This document shows, one piece after another, positions 16,568 to 25,740 of a stretch of DNA of 64,000 nt. The notes beneath the pieces are model-generated. The model had not been told where the DNA came from. It did not search any database and worked only from the letters and a program-made list of their open reading frames with translations. The stretch is from the NCBI RefSeq assembly GCF_005930975.1, contig NZ_VBSE01000038.1, forward strand, positions 1-64,000, given 5' to 3'. How positions within the stretch are numbered: the stretch's first letter is position 1; every line of letters begins with the position of its first letter. The DNA is from Apilactobacillus kunkeei (GTDB lineage Bacteria; Bacillota; Bacilli; Lactobacillales; Lactobacillaceae). A program made the translations under genes and the position numbers.

Positions 16568-17383
16568 TCATAACTCCTCTAATTCTTTAATTGGTATGTG
16601 CTTAGCATGTGCTTCATAGTTGAGCCACTCGTTTGCAACTTGATTGAACTTATCAGCATCACCTGTAGTATAGAATGAATAAGTAGTATCTCTTTTTTCA
16701 TTATTTTCAAGATGTTGTTGTTGTAAAACCGTCTTAATTTGTTTAACAGTTTCGTATCCAGGATCAATTAGTTGGACCGAATCACCCACTGATTTTTGAA
16801 TCATCTCACGCATGATTGGGAAATGAGTACAGCCAAGAATCAAAGTATCGATATTACGAGAATTGATAGTTAATAAATCATCATTAACAATTTCTTGTTT
16901 TCCCATATCTTTATATTCCTGGTTTTCAACCATTGGAACAAATCTTGGGCATCCTTGGCTGAATACTTTGACATTATTATTAATCTTATTAATTTCTTTT
17001 TCGTAAGCACCACTCTTAACAGTTCCATTAGTGGCAATTAATCCAATACGGTTAATCTTTGTACTATTGACCGCAGCAATGCTTCCTGGTTTAACAACAC
17101 CAATTACGGGAATAAGAAGGTGCTTCTTTAAATAATCTAATGCATACGACGTTGCTGTATTACATGCAATCACAAGCATTTTAATATCTTCTTTTTTAAT
17201 TAAGAAGTTTGCTATTTGTAATGAATATTGTTGAATTTCTTCTTTAGTTTTTTCACCATATGGTAAACGGGCTTCATCGCCCAAATATGCAATATTTTCG
17301 CTTTGTAATTCTTTCATTGCCAGCTTTGCAACTGTTAAACCACCAACTCCAGAATCCATAAAGCCAATCGCTTTTTTGCTCAA
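16568..17383 (-). CDS. murI: glutamate racemase
   Basis: Makes D-glutamate for peptidoglycan; 271 residues, full length. Catalytic cysteines lie in IACNTATSYAL near 71-81 and LGCTHFPIM near 182-190; GFMDSGVGGLTVAKL is at the N-terminus and LGDEARLPYG near 35. Translation starts at TTG 17383 with GAGGG eight bases upstream. It forms an operon with rdgB and is divergent from yslB across a 164-base promoter region. Confidence 0.96.
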   Translation of the reverse strand: MSKKAIGFMDSGVGGLTVAKLAMKELQSENIAYLGDEARLPYGEKTKEEIQQYSLQIANFLIKKEDIKMLVIACNTATSYALDYLKKHLLIPVIGVVKPGSIAAVNSTKINRIGLIATNGTVKSGAYEKEINKINNNVKVFSQGCPRFVPMVENQEYKDMGKQEIVNDDLLTINSRNIDTLILGCTHFPIMREMIQKSVGDSVQLIDPGYETVKQIKTVLQQQHLENNEKRDTTYSFYTTGDADKFNQVANEWLNYEAHAKHIPIKELEEL

Positions 17384-17479
17384 AATAGTAACCCTCTTTT
17401 CAGTTCCATTATCTTTATATTACCATTTTTATCAATATCTGACATTTATTAAGGATTAACATTTTCTTTAATTTTACCT

Positions 17480-17509
17480 TTGATATATAAATTATGATAA
17501 ATTTATAAT
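17480..17509 (+). promoter_or_regulatory. yslB promoter
   Basis: TTGATA (17480-17485), an 18-base spacer and TATAAT (17504-17509), 38 bases before the yslB start. Confidence 0.5.
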
Positions 17510-17547
17510 ATAATGTATTTGTATATAAGGAATTGAGGTTAACAAGT

Positions 17548-18039
17548 ATGGATAACAATAATCTTTACAATAAAATAATTGATACTGATTCTACTCGTCC
17601 TCTCTGGGGCCAAGAATTATTAAGAGATGTATTATTAAACGATTTATTGGGAAATGATACCCATAGCATTATGTATTGGGCTGGTAAAAAGATTGCCAGA
17701 AAATTCCCATTAAAAGACGCTTTGGATACTGTCCTATTTTTCAAACAATCAGGTTTAGGTGACTTATCCGTTTCTTCTGAAAACAAGCATGAAATCAAAT
17801 GGACATTGAGCGGAGATATCGTTGCTAAAAGAATCGAAGCCAATCCAGATGCCGACTTCATGTTCGAATCCGGTTTCTTAGCTCAAATTGCTCAACAACA
17901 ATTCGGAGTAATTTCTGAAGCTGAAATGAATCCTAAAGAAGAAAAAAATGGAACCGTCCTTATTAGAGTACATATGGATCCAAAGCATCCAGCTCCAGTA
18001 ATTGAGGATTCCGTTAAAGAATTTGATTTAAAACAATAA
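17548..18039 (+). CDS. yslB: YslB family protein (DUF2507)
   Basis: 163-residue cytoplasmic protein of the YslB/DUF2507 family, function unknown. Visible features: RPLWGQELLRDVLLNDLLG near 14-32, DTVLFFKQSGLGDL near 62, and FMFESGFLAQIAQQQFG near 106, the most conserved part of the family. Start ATG 17548 follows TTGAGG. It is monocistronic and convergent with trxA. Confidence 0.82.
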   Translation: MDNNNLYNKIIDTDSTRPLWGQELLRDVLLNDLLGNDTHSIMYWAGKKIARKFPLKDALDTVLFFKQSGLGDLSVSSENKHEIKWTLSGDIVAKRIEANPDADFMFESGFLAQIAQQQFGVISEAEMNPKEEKNGTVLIRVHMDPKHPAPVIEDSVKEFDLKQ

Positions 18040-18040
18040 T

Positions 18041-18078
18041 AAAAAGAACGCTTAGCATTAGCTAAACGTTCTTTTTTT
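18041..18078. terminator. bidirectional terminator between yslB and trxA
   Basis: AAAAAGAACGCTTAGC pairs with GCTAAACGTTCTTTTTTT with a small internal mismatch, and has A and T runs on both flanks. Confidence 0.85.
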
Positions 18079-18084
18079 ATTGTT

Positions 18085-18396
18085 TTATAGGTATTGGTTT
18101 AAGATTTTAGCAAGTTGTTCTTTGCTGTGGTAACCCACGATGCTATCTACAACTTCGCCATCCTTCTTTACTAATAAAGTAGGAATACTCATAATACCAA
18201 ATTTTTGTGGTGTTTCTGGGTTTTGGTCAACATCCATCTTATTAAATGTTACCTTGTCACCCATTTCTTCAGATAATTGGTCTACAACTGGTGATTGCAT
18301 ACGGCAGGGACCACACCAAGTTGCCCAAAAATCAGTTAAAGTAACACCTTCGGCAGTATCTTTTTCAAATGTCTTATCTGTTGTTTCTGAAACCAT
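18085..18396 (-). CDS. trxA: thioredoxin
   Basis: Small cytoplasmic disulfide reductase, 103 residues. The active site is WATWCGPCRMQSP near residues 24-36, with the cis-proline region MSIPTLLV near 70. Start ATG 18396 has AAGGAGG upstream; the longer frame upstream is not conserved. It lies 90 bases after mutS2, the common order in lactobacilli (zapA-cvpA-mutS2-trxA). Confidence 0.95.
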   Translation of the reverse strand: MVSETTDKTFEKDTAEGVTLTDFWATWCGPCRMQSPVVDQLSEEMGDKVTFNKMDVDQNPETPQKFGIMSIPTLLVKKDGEVVDSIVGYHSKEQLAKILNQYL

Positions 18397-18486
18397 ATTA
18401 ATAGCCTCCTTATTTTTCTTACTGAAAGTAAGTTTAGACTGTTTAGTAATTAAATGCAAAGAATAAGTCTTATGCGATTTAATTTT

Positions 18487-20844
18487 CTATTTCAATTTTA
18501 CCACTGTGGAACCGTCTCCTCCAGCATTTGCTGGTGAATAATTAAAGGAGTCAACTCGTCTATCGCTGGAAAGCATATCTGTGACACCTTGTCTAAGTGC
18601 TCCGGTCCCTTTTCCGTGAATAATTGTGACAGAAGGATACCCTGCAAGTACGGCAGAATCCAAGTATTGATCAACTTCATGCATTGCTTCTTCATATCGA
18701 TGACCACGTAAATCCAGCTTAGCTGACACGCGTTTGGAAGCAGTTCTTTTAACCTTGGCATTAAATCTTTGTTCATCATTATCAACTTTGATTTTTTCAA
18801 GGTCACCTTCAGCAATTCTCATCTTAAGAATTCCTAATTGAACTTCCCATTCATTATCATCTAATTTCTTAACCAACACACCACGTTGTCCATATGACTT
18901 AACTATAACGTCGTCACCCTTATGAAAGTCGTGTTTAGCTTTCGCCTTCTTTAATACACGGTTATTAACCAGATTAACGTCATGACGTAGTGAGTTCAAT
19001 TGACCTTGAGCATCAATTAATTCATTTTCCTTGATGGTAACTTGGCCCACTTTACGTTGCTTTTCATGAAGATCCTTGATAATGGCATCCGCTTTTTTCT
19101 TAGCAGCTTCAGCAATTTCATTTGCTTGTTGCTTAGCAGCAAGCACCAATCGATCCTTTTGGTTCTTATACTTAGCGTATTCTTCACTCAAGTCTTCATG
19201 TAACTTGGTAGCATCATCCAATTGAACCTTTAGTTCATCGGCTTCAACTCGAGCACGTTTAGTTTGTTCAGTTAATTCAACAATCATTGTGTTTAAATCT
19301 TGGCTGTCTTGGTCAACCAATGATCTAGCTTCTGTAATGATTGATTCATCCAAACCAAGTCTGGATGCAATGTTTAAACCATTACTTTGACCAGGAACCC
19401 CCATCATTAAATGATAAGTAGGTTTAAGGGTTTCACTATCGAATTCCATAGATGCGTTAATCGTTTGTGGACGGTTGTATGCATATACCTTCAATTCAGG
19501 ATAGTGAGTTGTAGCAACAACATCACAATCTTTTTCGGCAATCTTGTCTAGAATGGCGATGGCTAAAGCAGAACCTTCCTTAGGATCAGTTCCAGCACCC
19601 AATTCATCAAGAATGACCAAACTCTTCTTGGTAATTCCATTTAGAATATCAACGATATTATCCATATGTGATGAGAATGTACTTAGGTTTTGTTCGATTG
19701 ATTGTTCGTCACCAATATCAGCGAAGACATTGTCAAATACCGCAACAGATGAACCTTCGTTGGCTGTCACAAACAAACCAGATTGTGCCATCAATTGAAG
19801 TAATCCTAATGTCTTGATAGTGATGGTCTTACCACCGGTATTAGGACCGGTAATAATAATTGCCTTGTTATCTTTGCCAATGTATAAATCATTTGCAACA
19901 ACCTTATTCATATCAATTAAAGGATGTCTAGCTTGCTTTAAGTTAACATGATTTTCGTTCGATACAACTGGTCTGGTTGCCTTTAAATCTCTCGCATATT
20001 TGGCCTTGGCATTAATCAAATCCAAGTGTCCTAATATCTTAGAGTTATTGATGATTTCAGTTTGATAAGGACGAATCAAATCAGATAATTCGATTAAGAT
20101 ACGTCTTTCTTCATGACGTTCTTCAATTTGTTTTTGACGAAGTTCTGTATTCAAACCAACAGTTGACGCTGGTTCAATGTACAATGTTTGGCCAGAAGAA
20201 CTGCGATCATGCACAATTCCACCAAACTTATTTTTATTTTCAGCTTTAACTGGTAACACCATTCGATCTTCTCTAATTGTTACGATTGGTTCAGTTAAAT
20301 CTTTACTGTGCTTTTGAGTGAATTGATTCATAATTGAACGCACTTCACCCTTAATAACATCCATTCGACGTCTGATTGCATTCAATTCCTTTGAGGCAGT
20401 ATTTAATAATCTGCCATCGTCGTCAATTGAATCGGATAGTCGTTGTGAAATGTTTGGGACTGCCTGAATGTCATTGATTAGTTTATATAAACGATTCAAT
20501 GATACTTCATCGTCTCTTAGGTTATTAAAAAATCTAACTAGATAGTTAGATGTCTTTAAAATCTTATTTATCTTTGATAATTCACTACCATTCAATGAGG
20601 CGTCGATTTTTAAACGCTTCATGTATGGAGTAACATCATCAAGCTTGGGAATAGAAATTTCTTTATCTAAACGTAAAATATGCGCCCCATCATCAGTTTC
20701 ATCAAGCCACATATTAATAGTGTTAGGATTATCTACCGGTGATAGTGCAGCTAGCTCCTTTTTCCCGTTTCTCGTTGTTAAATATTGCTCAATTGAGCTT
20801 TTAACTTTTTCATATTCTAAAGTCGATAGAACTTTTTCATTCAT
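18487..20844 (-). CDS. mutS2: endonuclease MutS2 (Smr domain)
   Basis: 785-residue MutS homologue without a mismatch-recognition domain. MutS2 suppresses recombination and, in newer work, helps resolve collided ribosomes. Walker A is GPNTGGKTITIKT near 330, Walker B is VILDELGAGTDP near 410, then a long coiled coil and a C-terminal Smr nuclease domain with LDLRGHRYEEAM near 713 and IIHGKGTGALR near 745. Start ATG 20844 follows AAGGTGAT. It is 13 bases from cvpA. Confidence 0.95.
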   Translation of the reverse strand: MNEKVLSTLEYEKVKSSIEQYLTTRNGKKELAALSPVDNPNTINMWLDETDDGAHILRLDKEISIPKLDDVTPYMKRLKIDASLNGSELSKINKILKTSNYLVRFFNNLRDDEVSLNRLYKLINDIQAVPNISQRLSDSIDDDGRLLNTASKELNAIRRRMDVIKGEVRSIMNQFTQKHSKDLTEPIVTIREDRMVLPVKAENKNKFGGIVHDRSSSGQTLYIEPASTVGLNTELRQKQIEERHEERRILIELSDLIRPYQTEIINNSKILGHLDLINAKAKYARDLKATRPVVSNENHVNLKQARHPLIDMNKVVANDLYIGKDNKAIIITGPNTGGKTITIKTLGLLQLMAQSGLFVTANEGSSVAVFDNVFADIGDEQSIEQNLSTFSSHMDNIVDILNGITKKSLVILDELGAGTDPKEGSALAIAILDKIAEKDCDVVATTHYPELKVYAYNRPQTINASMEFDSETLKPTYHLMMGVPGQSNGLNIASRLGLDESIITEARSLVDQDSQDLNTMIVELTEQTKRARVEADELKVQLDDATKLHEDLSEEYAKYKNQKDRLVLAAKQQANEIAEAAKKKADAIIKDLHEKQRKVGQVTIKENELIDAQGQLNSLRHDVNLVNNRVLKKAKAKHDFHKGDDVIVKSYGQRGVLVKKLDDNEWEVQLGILKMRIAEGDLEKIKVDNDEQRFNAKVKRTASKRVSAKLDLRGHRYEEAMHEVDQYLDSAVLAGYPSVTIIHGKGTGALRQGVTDMLSSDRRVDSFNYSPANAGGDGSTVVKLK

Positions 20845-20857
20845 TTATTTAATCACC

Positions 20858-21343
20858 TTATCTTAGCCATTTTTCATATAAATCGTGTGAAATAATTGGT
20901 GTTTTATGAACAATAAACTCAGCAACTGATGACTGATGATATTGTTTAGTTATTTGATTACTTGGTAGAACAGAAATCACGTTTAAAATAAATAGAATTG
21001 ATACATAAGCGATAATCAATCCAATAACGGTTCCACCTAATGCATTAAGTTGATGAATTACTGGAATGTGTGTAATCTTATCTACGATTGAGATAATAAT
21101 ACGCACAAAAATTCCAGAAATTAAGAAAATAATGAAGAAGCTGATACTGTTACATAGGATTTGATCATTTATCAAACTACTGTTTGCAAAGATAGCTTGG
21201 CTCAAATCTCTAGCAAAGTATAGCGAAACAAATAAGCTAAACAAAAAACCAACAACACGTAATATTTCTTGCGCTAATCCACGGTGATACCCATCGTATG
21301 CTCCATAGATAAGCAGTAAAAAGATAATAATATTAAAAAGCAT
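20858..21343 (-). CDS. CvpA family membrane protein
   Basis: 161 residues with four predicted membrane helices; resembles the CvpA/YshB family. The N-terminus has IIIFLLLIYGAYDGYHRGLAQEI, which carries the conserved G-x-x-x-G-Y-x-R-G pattern. Role unclear (envelope homeostasis in other species). Its ATG shares one base with the zapA stop codon (TAATG), so the two genes are coupled. Confidence 0.85.
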   Translation of the reverse strand: MLFNIIIFLLLIYGAYDGYHRGLAQEILRVVGFLFSLFVSLYFARDLSQAIFANSSLINDQILCNSISFFIIFLISGIFVRIIISIVDKITHIPVIHQLNALGGTVIGLIIAYVSILFILNVISVLPSNQITKQYHQSSVAEFIVHKTPIISHDLYEKWLR

Positions 21344-21606
21344 TAGTTCATGTTTCCTTCTTCTTCGTTATTTTCGGTTAATTCATTTAATTTTTCTTGT
21401 AACTTAATTTGTTCTGAAAATGCGTTAAAAGCCAATAAAATAGCTGCATCTTCGTCATTAATATCTGGTGACATTTCTTTTAATTGAACCAATTGACGAT
21501 TCATTAATTCAGTCACTGTCTTCATGTGGTCTGCGGAACTCTTCCCTACAAATGTGTAATTCTTTTTTCCAATACTAGCTTTAAAGCGTTGATTCGTGTC
21601 GTTCAT
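21343..21606 (-). CDS. zapA: cell division protein ZapA
   Basis: 87-residue FtsZ-associated protein that bundles Z-ring filaments. It matches in length and layout: N-terminal strand region RFKASIGKKNYTFVGKSSADHM, then a long helix DEDAAILLAFNAFSEQIKL for coiled-coil dimerisation. Start ATG follows GGAGG. First gene of zapA-cvpA-mutS2. Confidence 0.85.
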   Translation of the reverse strand: MNDTNQRFKASIGKKNYTFVGKSSADHMKTVTELMNRQLVQLKEMSPDINDEDAAILLAFNAFSEQIKLQEKLNELTENNEEEGNMN

Positions 21607-21677
21607 TTTCGATAAACCTCCATTAACTTCATCACTATTTTAGCATGAAAAGGCAGATTATAACCAGTAAAGAACAC

Positions 21678-21706
21678 AAAAAAAGACGCCGTTACGGCAT
21701 CTTTTT
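21678..21706 (-). terminator. terminator of the yrzB-type gene
   Basis: On the minus strand AAAAAGATGCCG, TAA and CGGCGTCTTTTTTT, ten bases after the stop codon. Confidence 0.85.
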
Positions 21707-21715
21707 AGTTATTGT

Positions 21716-22027
21716 TTATTCTTCTTCATCGTCACCGTCATCGGTATCTAATAAAGTGTTTAGCACTGATTCAACCATTTCCCATTCTTCATCAGTTTCG
21801 ATTAATTGTAAATCTCCACCTTGTGGGTCCATTGGATCATCGCCTTCTGGTAAGGCATATGCTTCAATGTTAACTTCTTCATCATCTGCTTTACCGGCTG
21901 GGTAAAGTAAGATGTATGATTTACCAAAATCATCAGATTCGAAAGTAAATAAAACGTCGTATAATTCTTCGTTTCCCTTTTCGTCAACTAATGAAATTTG
22001 TTGTTGTTCTTCTTCGTTGTTGTCCAT
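21716..22027 (-). CDS. yrzB: DUF1292 (YrzB) family protein
   Basis: Very acidic 103-residue protein of the YrzB/DUF1292 family, unknown function. Seen: LVDEKGNEELYDVLFTFESD near the start and KSYILLYPAG near 36, the family core. It follows ireB and ruvX, the same three-gene order as yrzL-yrrK-yrzB in Bacillus. RBS AAGGAGGG. Confidence 0.85.
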   Translation of the reverse strand: MDNNEEEQQQISLVDEKGNEELYDVLFTFESDDFGKSYILLYPAGKADDEEVNIEAYALPEGDDPMDPQGGDLQLIETDEEWEMVESVLNTLLDTDDGDDEEE

Positions 22028-22045
22028 TACTAAGCCCTCCTTTCT

Positions 22046-22477
22046 TTATCTTGTTAGTTTACCTTTACCATCCAAATAGGTTTGTAAAATCAATTCGGAG
22101 GCAATTTTATCGATAACTTTTTTACGTTTTTCTCTAGAAGTGTCCGCTTTTTCAATAAGCATTCTTTCGGCTTCAACAGTTGTTAATCGTTCGTCAACAA
22201 AGTCGACTGGCAAGTTAAACTTTTCTTTTAACATTTCACCATATCGTTTTGAAGCTTCAACCCTAGGTCCTGAGGTATTATTCATGTTCTTAGGTAACCC
22301 TAGAACAAACCCCGTAATTTCATATTTTTCGACTAATTCGGCTACCCGATCTAATCCAAATTGTTCTTCGTCTTCGTTAATTGGAATGATTTCAACACCT
22401 TGTGCTGTCCATCCCAACAAATCACTAACAGAAATCCCAACTGTCTTAGATCCGACATCCATCCCCATTAATCTCAT
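22046..22477 (-). CDS. ruvX: Holliday junction resolvase-like protein YqgF/RuvX
   Basis: 143-residue RNase H-fold protein (COG0816); proposed roles are junction resolution and 16S rRNA 5' processing. Motifs: [16 protein letters not shown] at the N-terminus (catalytic Asp), [14 protein letters not shown] near 56, FVDERLTT near 94 and a final catalytic Asp in VIDKIAS. Its start lies four bases after the ireB stop codon, with GAGG inside the end of ireB. Confidence 0.92.
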   Translation of the reverse strand: MRLMGMDVGSKTVGISVSDLLGWTAQGVEIIPINEDEEQFGLDRVAELVEKYEITGFVLGLPKNMNNTSGPRVEASKRYGEMLKEKFNLPVDFVDERLTTVEAERMLIEKADTSREKRKKVIDKIASELILQTYLDGKGKLTR

Positions 22478-22480
22478 ATA

Positions 22481-22753
22481 TTAGTTTTCCTCACGATCAT
22501 TATTCTTGTCCAAGTAAAAACGAACCAACTCTTCAATAATCTCGTCTCTCTCGTATCGACGAATTAAATTACGAGCATCATTAAATCGAGGAATATATGC
22601 AGGATCTCCTGAAATTAAATATCCGACAATTTGGTTGTATGGATCGTATCCCTTTTCCTCCAATGCCTTGAACACGATTAAAAGCGTATCATGAACATTC
22701 TTTGGAGTATTATTGCTTAAGTCAAAATACATTGTCTTATCTGAAGCACTCAT
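22481..22753 (-). CDS. ireB: IreB family regulatory phosphoprotein
   Basis: 90-residue UPF0297/IreB protein; in Enterococcus it is a substrate of the PASTA kinase IreK and modulates cephalosporin tolerance. Seen: [39 protein letters not shown] and [22 protein letters not shown], covering nearly the whole family profile. The threonine of the TMYFDL region is the known phosphosite area. First gene of ireB-ruvX-yrzB. Confidence 0.93.
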   Translation of the reverse strand: MSASDKTMYFDLSNNTPKNVHDTLLIVFKALEEKGYDPYNQIVGYLISGDPAYIPRFNDARNLIRRYERDEIIEELVRFYLDKNNDREEN

Positions 22754-22832
22754 TTATAACACCTCTAAGTCTATGATGTAGGTTTATTATAATTCTACTT
22801 GAAACAAAATAAAACTTAAATATTAATTATTT

Positions 22833-25475
22833 TTAAAAGTTTTCTAACCATGACACTGCTGCTTCCATTGCCTTAGGTAATCCTTCAGGCTTTGAACCAC
22901 CGGCTTGAGCCATATTTGGACGGCCACCACCGCCACCATTAATTTCTTTAGAAATTGACTTAATAATGTCTCCAGCCTTCATGCCATCTTTAACTTTTTC
23001 GTCACTAACAGCAACTATTAAGTTAGCTTTTTCTCCACTTTGAGTTCCAAGTACCAATACGTCTGATAGTTTTTTGTTTCTCCAAGTATCAGCAAGTTGT
23101 CTTAATTGATCCATTCCAGAAACATTTAATACACCAGTGATAATCTTGTTTCCATTAACATCTTTAACATCATCGAAAACTGAGTTAGCTTGTTGGCTAG
23201 CAATCTTTGATTCTAACTTGTCTTGTTTTTGTTGTAAGTCTTTAATTTGTTCTTGTAATTGAGCAACCTTGTTAGGAACTTCTTTAACTTGAATAGTCTT
23301 AACTTGATCAGCAACTTGCTTTAAAAGTGCTTCTTCGTTGTTTAGGTAATCAAAAGCAGCCTTTGAAGTTACGGCTTCAATTCTTCTAACACCAGCACCA
23401 ACACCTGATTCTGAAATAATCTTGAATAGTCCAATTTGACTAGTGTTACTTACGTGATTACCACCACAGAATTCAACTGAGTAATCACCGGCACTAACAA
23501 CTCTAACCTTATCACCGTATTTGCTGTCGAATAAGGCGATGGCACCCATCTTCTTACCAGTTTCTTGATCTGTTTCAATAGTAGTAACAGGTTCTGCCTT
23601 AAAGATTTCTTCGTTAACTAAGTCTTCAACCTTTTGTAGGTCTTCCTTAGTAACTGAACCGAAGTGAGTGAAGTCAAATCTCAAGTAGTTTGGTTCAACT
23701 AATGAACCGGCTTGTTGAGTATGGTCACCTAAAACATTTCTCAATGATTGGTCCAATAAGTGGGTTGCAGTATGGTTGTGTTCAACCAATGCATGGAACT
23801 TACGATCAACACTTAGTTTGTATTGGTGGTCTTTTGAAAGACTAGTAATTACTTCAACATTGTGTAAGTTTTGACCATTTGGTGCATGTTGGACGTCATT
23901 AACCTTTGCACATAGGTTACCATCTTCATCAACAATGGTACCTTGGTCAGCAACTTGACCACCCATTTCAGCGTAGAAAGGAGTCTTATCAAAGATAACT
24001 TCAGCTTCTCCAGCGCTTGCTCGGTCAACTAGTTTTTCATCAACAATAATATCAAGTAATTTGGCGTCTTCAACTTCTAGTTGTGAGTATCCAACGTATT
24101 CACTTGGTGTCTTAATGTCGATTAATAGATCACGTTGAACACCCATTGACTTGTCGTTTCCACGGGCATTTCTAGCACGTTCTTTTTGCTTTTGCATTTC
24201 TGCCTTAAAACCAGTTTCATCAACTGCGAATCCAGCATCTTCTAGGTATTCCTTAGTCATTTCTAATGGGAAACCGTAAGTATCGTATAGCTTAAATGCA
24301 TCTTTTCCTTCAACAGTCTTTTGGTTAGTCTTCTTCAAGTTGTCCATCAATTCACCAAGAAGTTGTAAACCATCAGCTAGTGTTTCATTGAAACGTTTTT
24401 CTTCAGAATGAATAACCTTTTCTAGGTAATCCTTTTGTTCCAATACCTCTGGGTAGTATGACTTCATGATTTCACCAACAACTGGAACTAATTGGTATAA
24501 GAAGTCATCCTTGATGCCTAAACGGTGACCAGAAACAATGGCACGTCTAATTAGACGTCTGATAACGTATCCTCTACCTACATTTGATGGAAGAGCACCG
24601 TCACCGATAGCAAAAGTAATTGCACGAGCATGGTCGGCGATAATCTTAAAGTCAATATCGTCTTGCGCATTTTCACCATACTTCTTACCATCACTTAGTG
24701 ATTGAGTCTTTTCAATGATTGGCATAAATAAATCGGTCTCAAAGTTAGTTGGTGCATCTTCAAAAATTGAAACAACACGTTCTAATCCCATTCCCGTATC
24801 AATGTTCTTTCTTGGAAGTGGTTCGTAAGTATCATCAGGTTTGTGGTTAAATTGTGAGAACACAATGTTCCAAACTTCAAGATATCTTTCGTTTTCCCCA
24901 CCAGGGTAGTTTTCTGGATCATCTGGAGCTAAATTATCGTATTTTTCTCCACGGTCGTAGAAGATTTCAGTATCTGGACCTGAAGGACCTTGACCAATAT
25001 CCCAGAAGTTATCATCCATGTCGATTAAGTGGTCAGCAGCAACACCTGCTTCTTGCCAGAATTTCTTAGCATCAGTATCTTCAGGATATACAGTCATGTA
25101 TAGCTTTTCTTTGTCCCAACCAAACCATTCTGGTGAAGTTAGTAATTCAAAAGCCCATGTAATTGCTTCTTTCTTGAAGTAATCACCAACTGAGAAGTTA
25201 CCTAACATTTCGAATAATGTGTGGTGACGAGCTGTCTTACCAACATTTTCGATATCGTTAGTTCTAATACTCTTTTGTGAACTAGTTAAACGGTGGTTCT
25301 TTGGAACAACACTACCGTCAAAGTATTTCTTCATTGTGGCAACACCAGAGTTAATCCATAGAAGTGATGGATCGTCCTTTGGTACTAATGAAGCACTTGG
25401 TTCAATTGTGTGACCACGTTGTTTGAAAAATTCCAAATACATAGCACGAATTTGACTACTATCTAATTTTTTCAT
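22833..25475 (-). CDS. alaS: alanyl-tRNA synthetase
   Basis: Charges tRNA-Ala; 880 residues, full length. Class II catalytic core at the N-terminus (FFKQRGHTIEPSASLVP near 12, LLWINSGVATMKKYF near 35), editing domain with HNHTATHLLDQSLR near 563-576, the second zinc-site element SVEFCGGNHV near 660, and a C-terminal Gly-rich GGGGGRPNMAQAGG. Start ATG 25475 follows TTGGAGGGG. Expression is governed by the alanine T-box just upstream. Confidence 0.98.
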   Translation of the reverse strand: MKKLDSSQIRAMYLEFFKQRGHTIEPSASLVPKDDPSLLWINSGVATMKKYFDGSVVPKNHRLTSSQKSIRTNDIENVGKTARHHTLFEMLGNFSVGDYFKKEAITWAFELLTSPEWFGWDKEKLYMTVYPEDTDAKKFWQEAGVAADHLIDMDDNFWDIGQGPSGPDTEIFYDRGEKYDNLAPDDPENYPGGENERYLEVWNIVFSQFNHKPDDTYEPLPRKNIDTGMGLERVVSIFEDAPTNFETDLFMPIIEKTQSLSDGKKYGENAQDDIDFKIIADHARAITFAIGDGALPSNVGRGYVIRRLIRRAIVSGHRLGIKDDFLYQLVPVVGEIMKSYYPEVLEQKDYLEKVIHSEEKRFNETLADGLQLLGELMDNLKKTNQKTVEGKDAFKLYDTYGFPLEMTKEYLEDAGFAVDETGFKAEMQKQKERARNARGNDKSMGVQRDLLIDIKTPSEYVGYSQLEVEDAKLLDIIVDEKLVDRASAGEAEVIFDKTPFYAEMGGQVADQGTIVDEDGNLCAKVNDVQHAPNGQNLHNVEVITSLSKDHQYKLSVDRKFHALVEHNHTATHLLDQSLRNVLGDHTQQAGSLVEPNYLRFDFTHFGSVTKEDLQKVEDLVNEEIFKAEPVTTIETDQETGKKMGAIALFDSKYGDKVRVVSAGDYSVEFCGGNHVSNTSQIGLFKIISESGVGAGVRRIEAVTSKAAFDYLNNEEALLKQVADQVKTIQVKEVPNKVAQLQEQIKDLQQKQDKLESKIASQQANSVFDDVKDVNGNKIITGVLNVSGMDQLRQLADTWRNKKLSDVLVLGTQSGEKANLIVAVSDEKVKDGMKAGDIIKSISKEINGGGGGRPNMAQAGGSKPEGLPKAMEAAVSWLENF

Positions 25476-25496
25476 AGAAATCCCCTCCAATAAGCA

Positions 25497-25667
25497 CAAA
25501 AACACCGTTGCTAGTAAAGACGCTATATGCGCGGTACCACTTTACTTGCAACGATGTTTTTCGTATACCTCTTTAAGTCTCAATAACGCTGAGAAAGCGA
25601 TTTAATTATTACTCGAGATAGCACTTGATAAACCCAATCATCTTTTTCACCGACCAAGATGTCTCTT
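25497..25667 (-). promoter_or_regulatory. T-box riboswitch, alanine specifier (alaS leader)
   Basis: On the minus strand the T-box sequence AAGTGGTACCGCG (25542-25530) sits between two arms that form the terminator (ATCGTTGCAAGTAAAG with CTTTACTAGCAACGGT, then TTTTT). Stem I is short: its base GAGA/TCTC encloses an ATCTT/AAGAT hairpin. The specifier codon GCU (Ala, 25622-25620) lies one base before the TCTC arm. Uncharged tRNA-Ala should favour the antiterminator. A -10 TATAAT lies upstream at 25681-25676. Confidence 0.92.
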
Positions 25668-25740
25668 AAAATGAAATTATACAAGCATGTTCTCTAATCT
25701 ATATCTAAATTATATGGTTTATTAAAACCGGTGTCAAACG

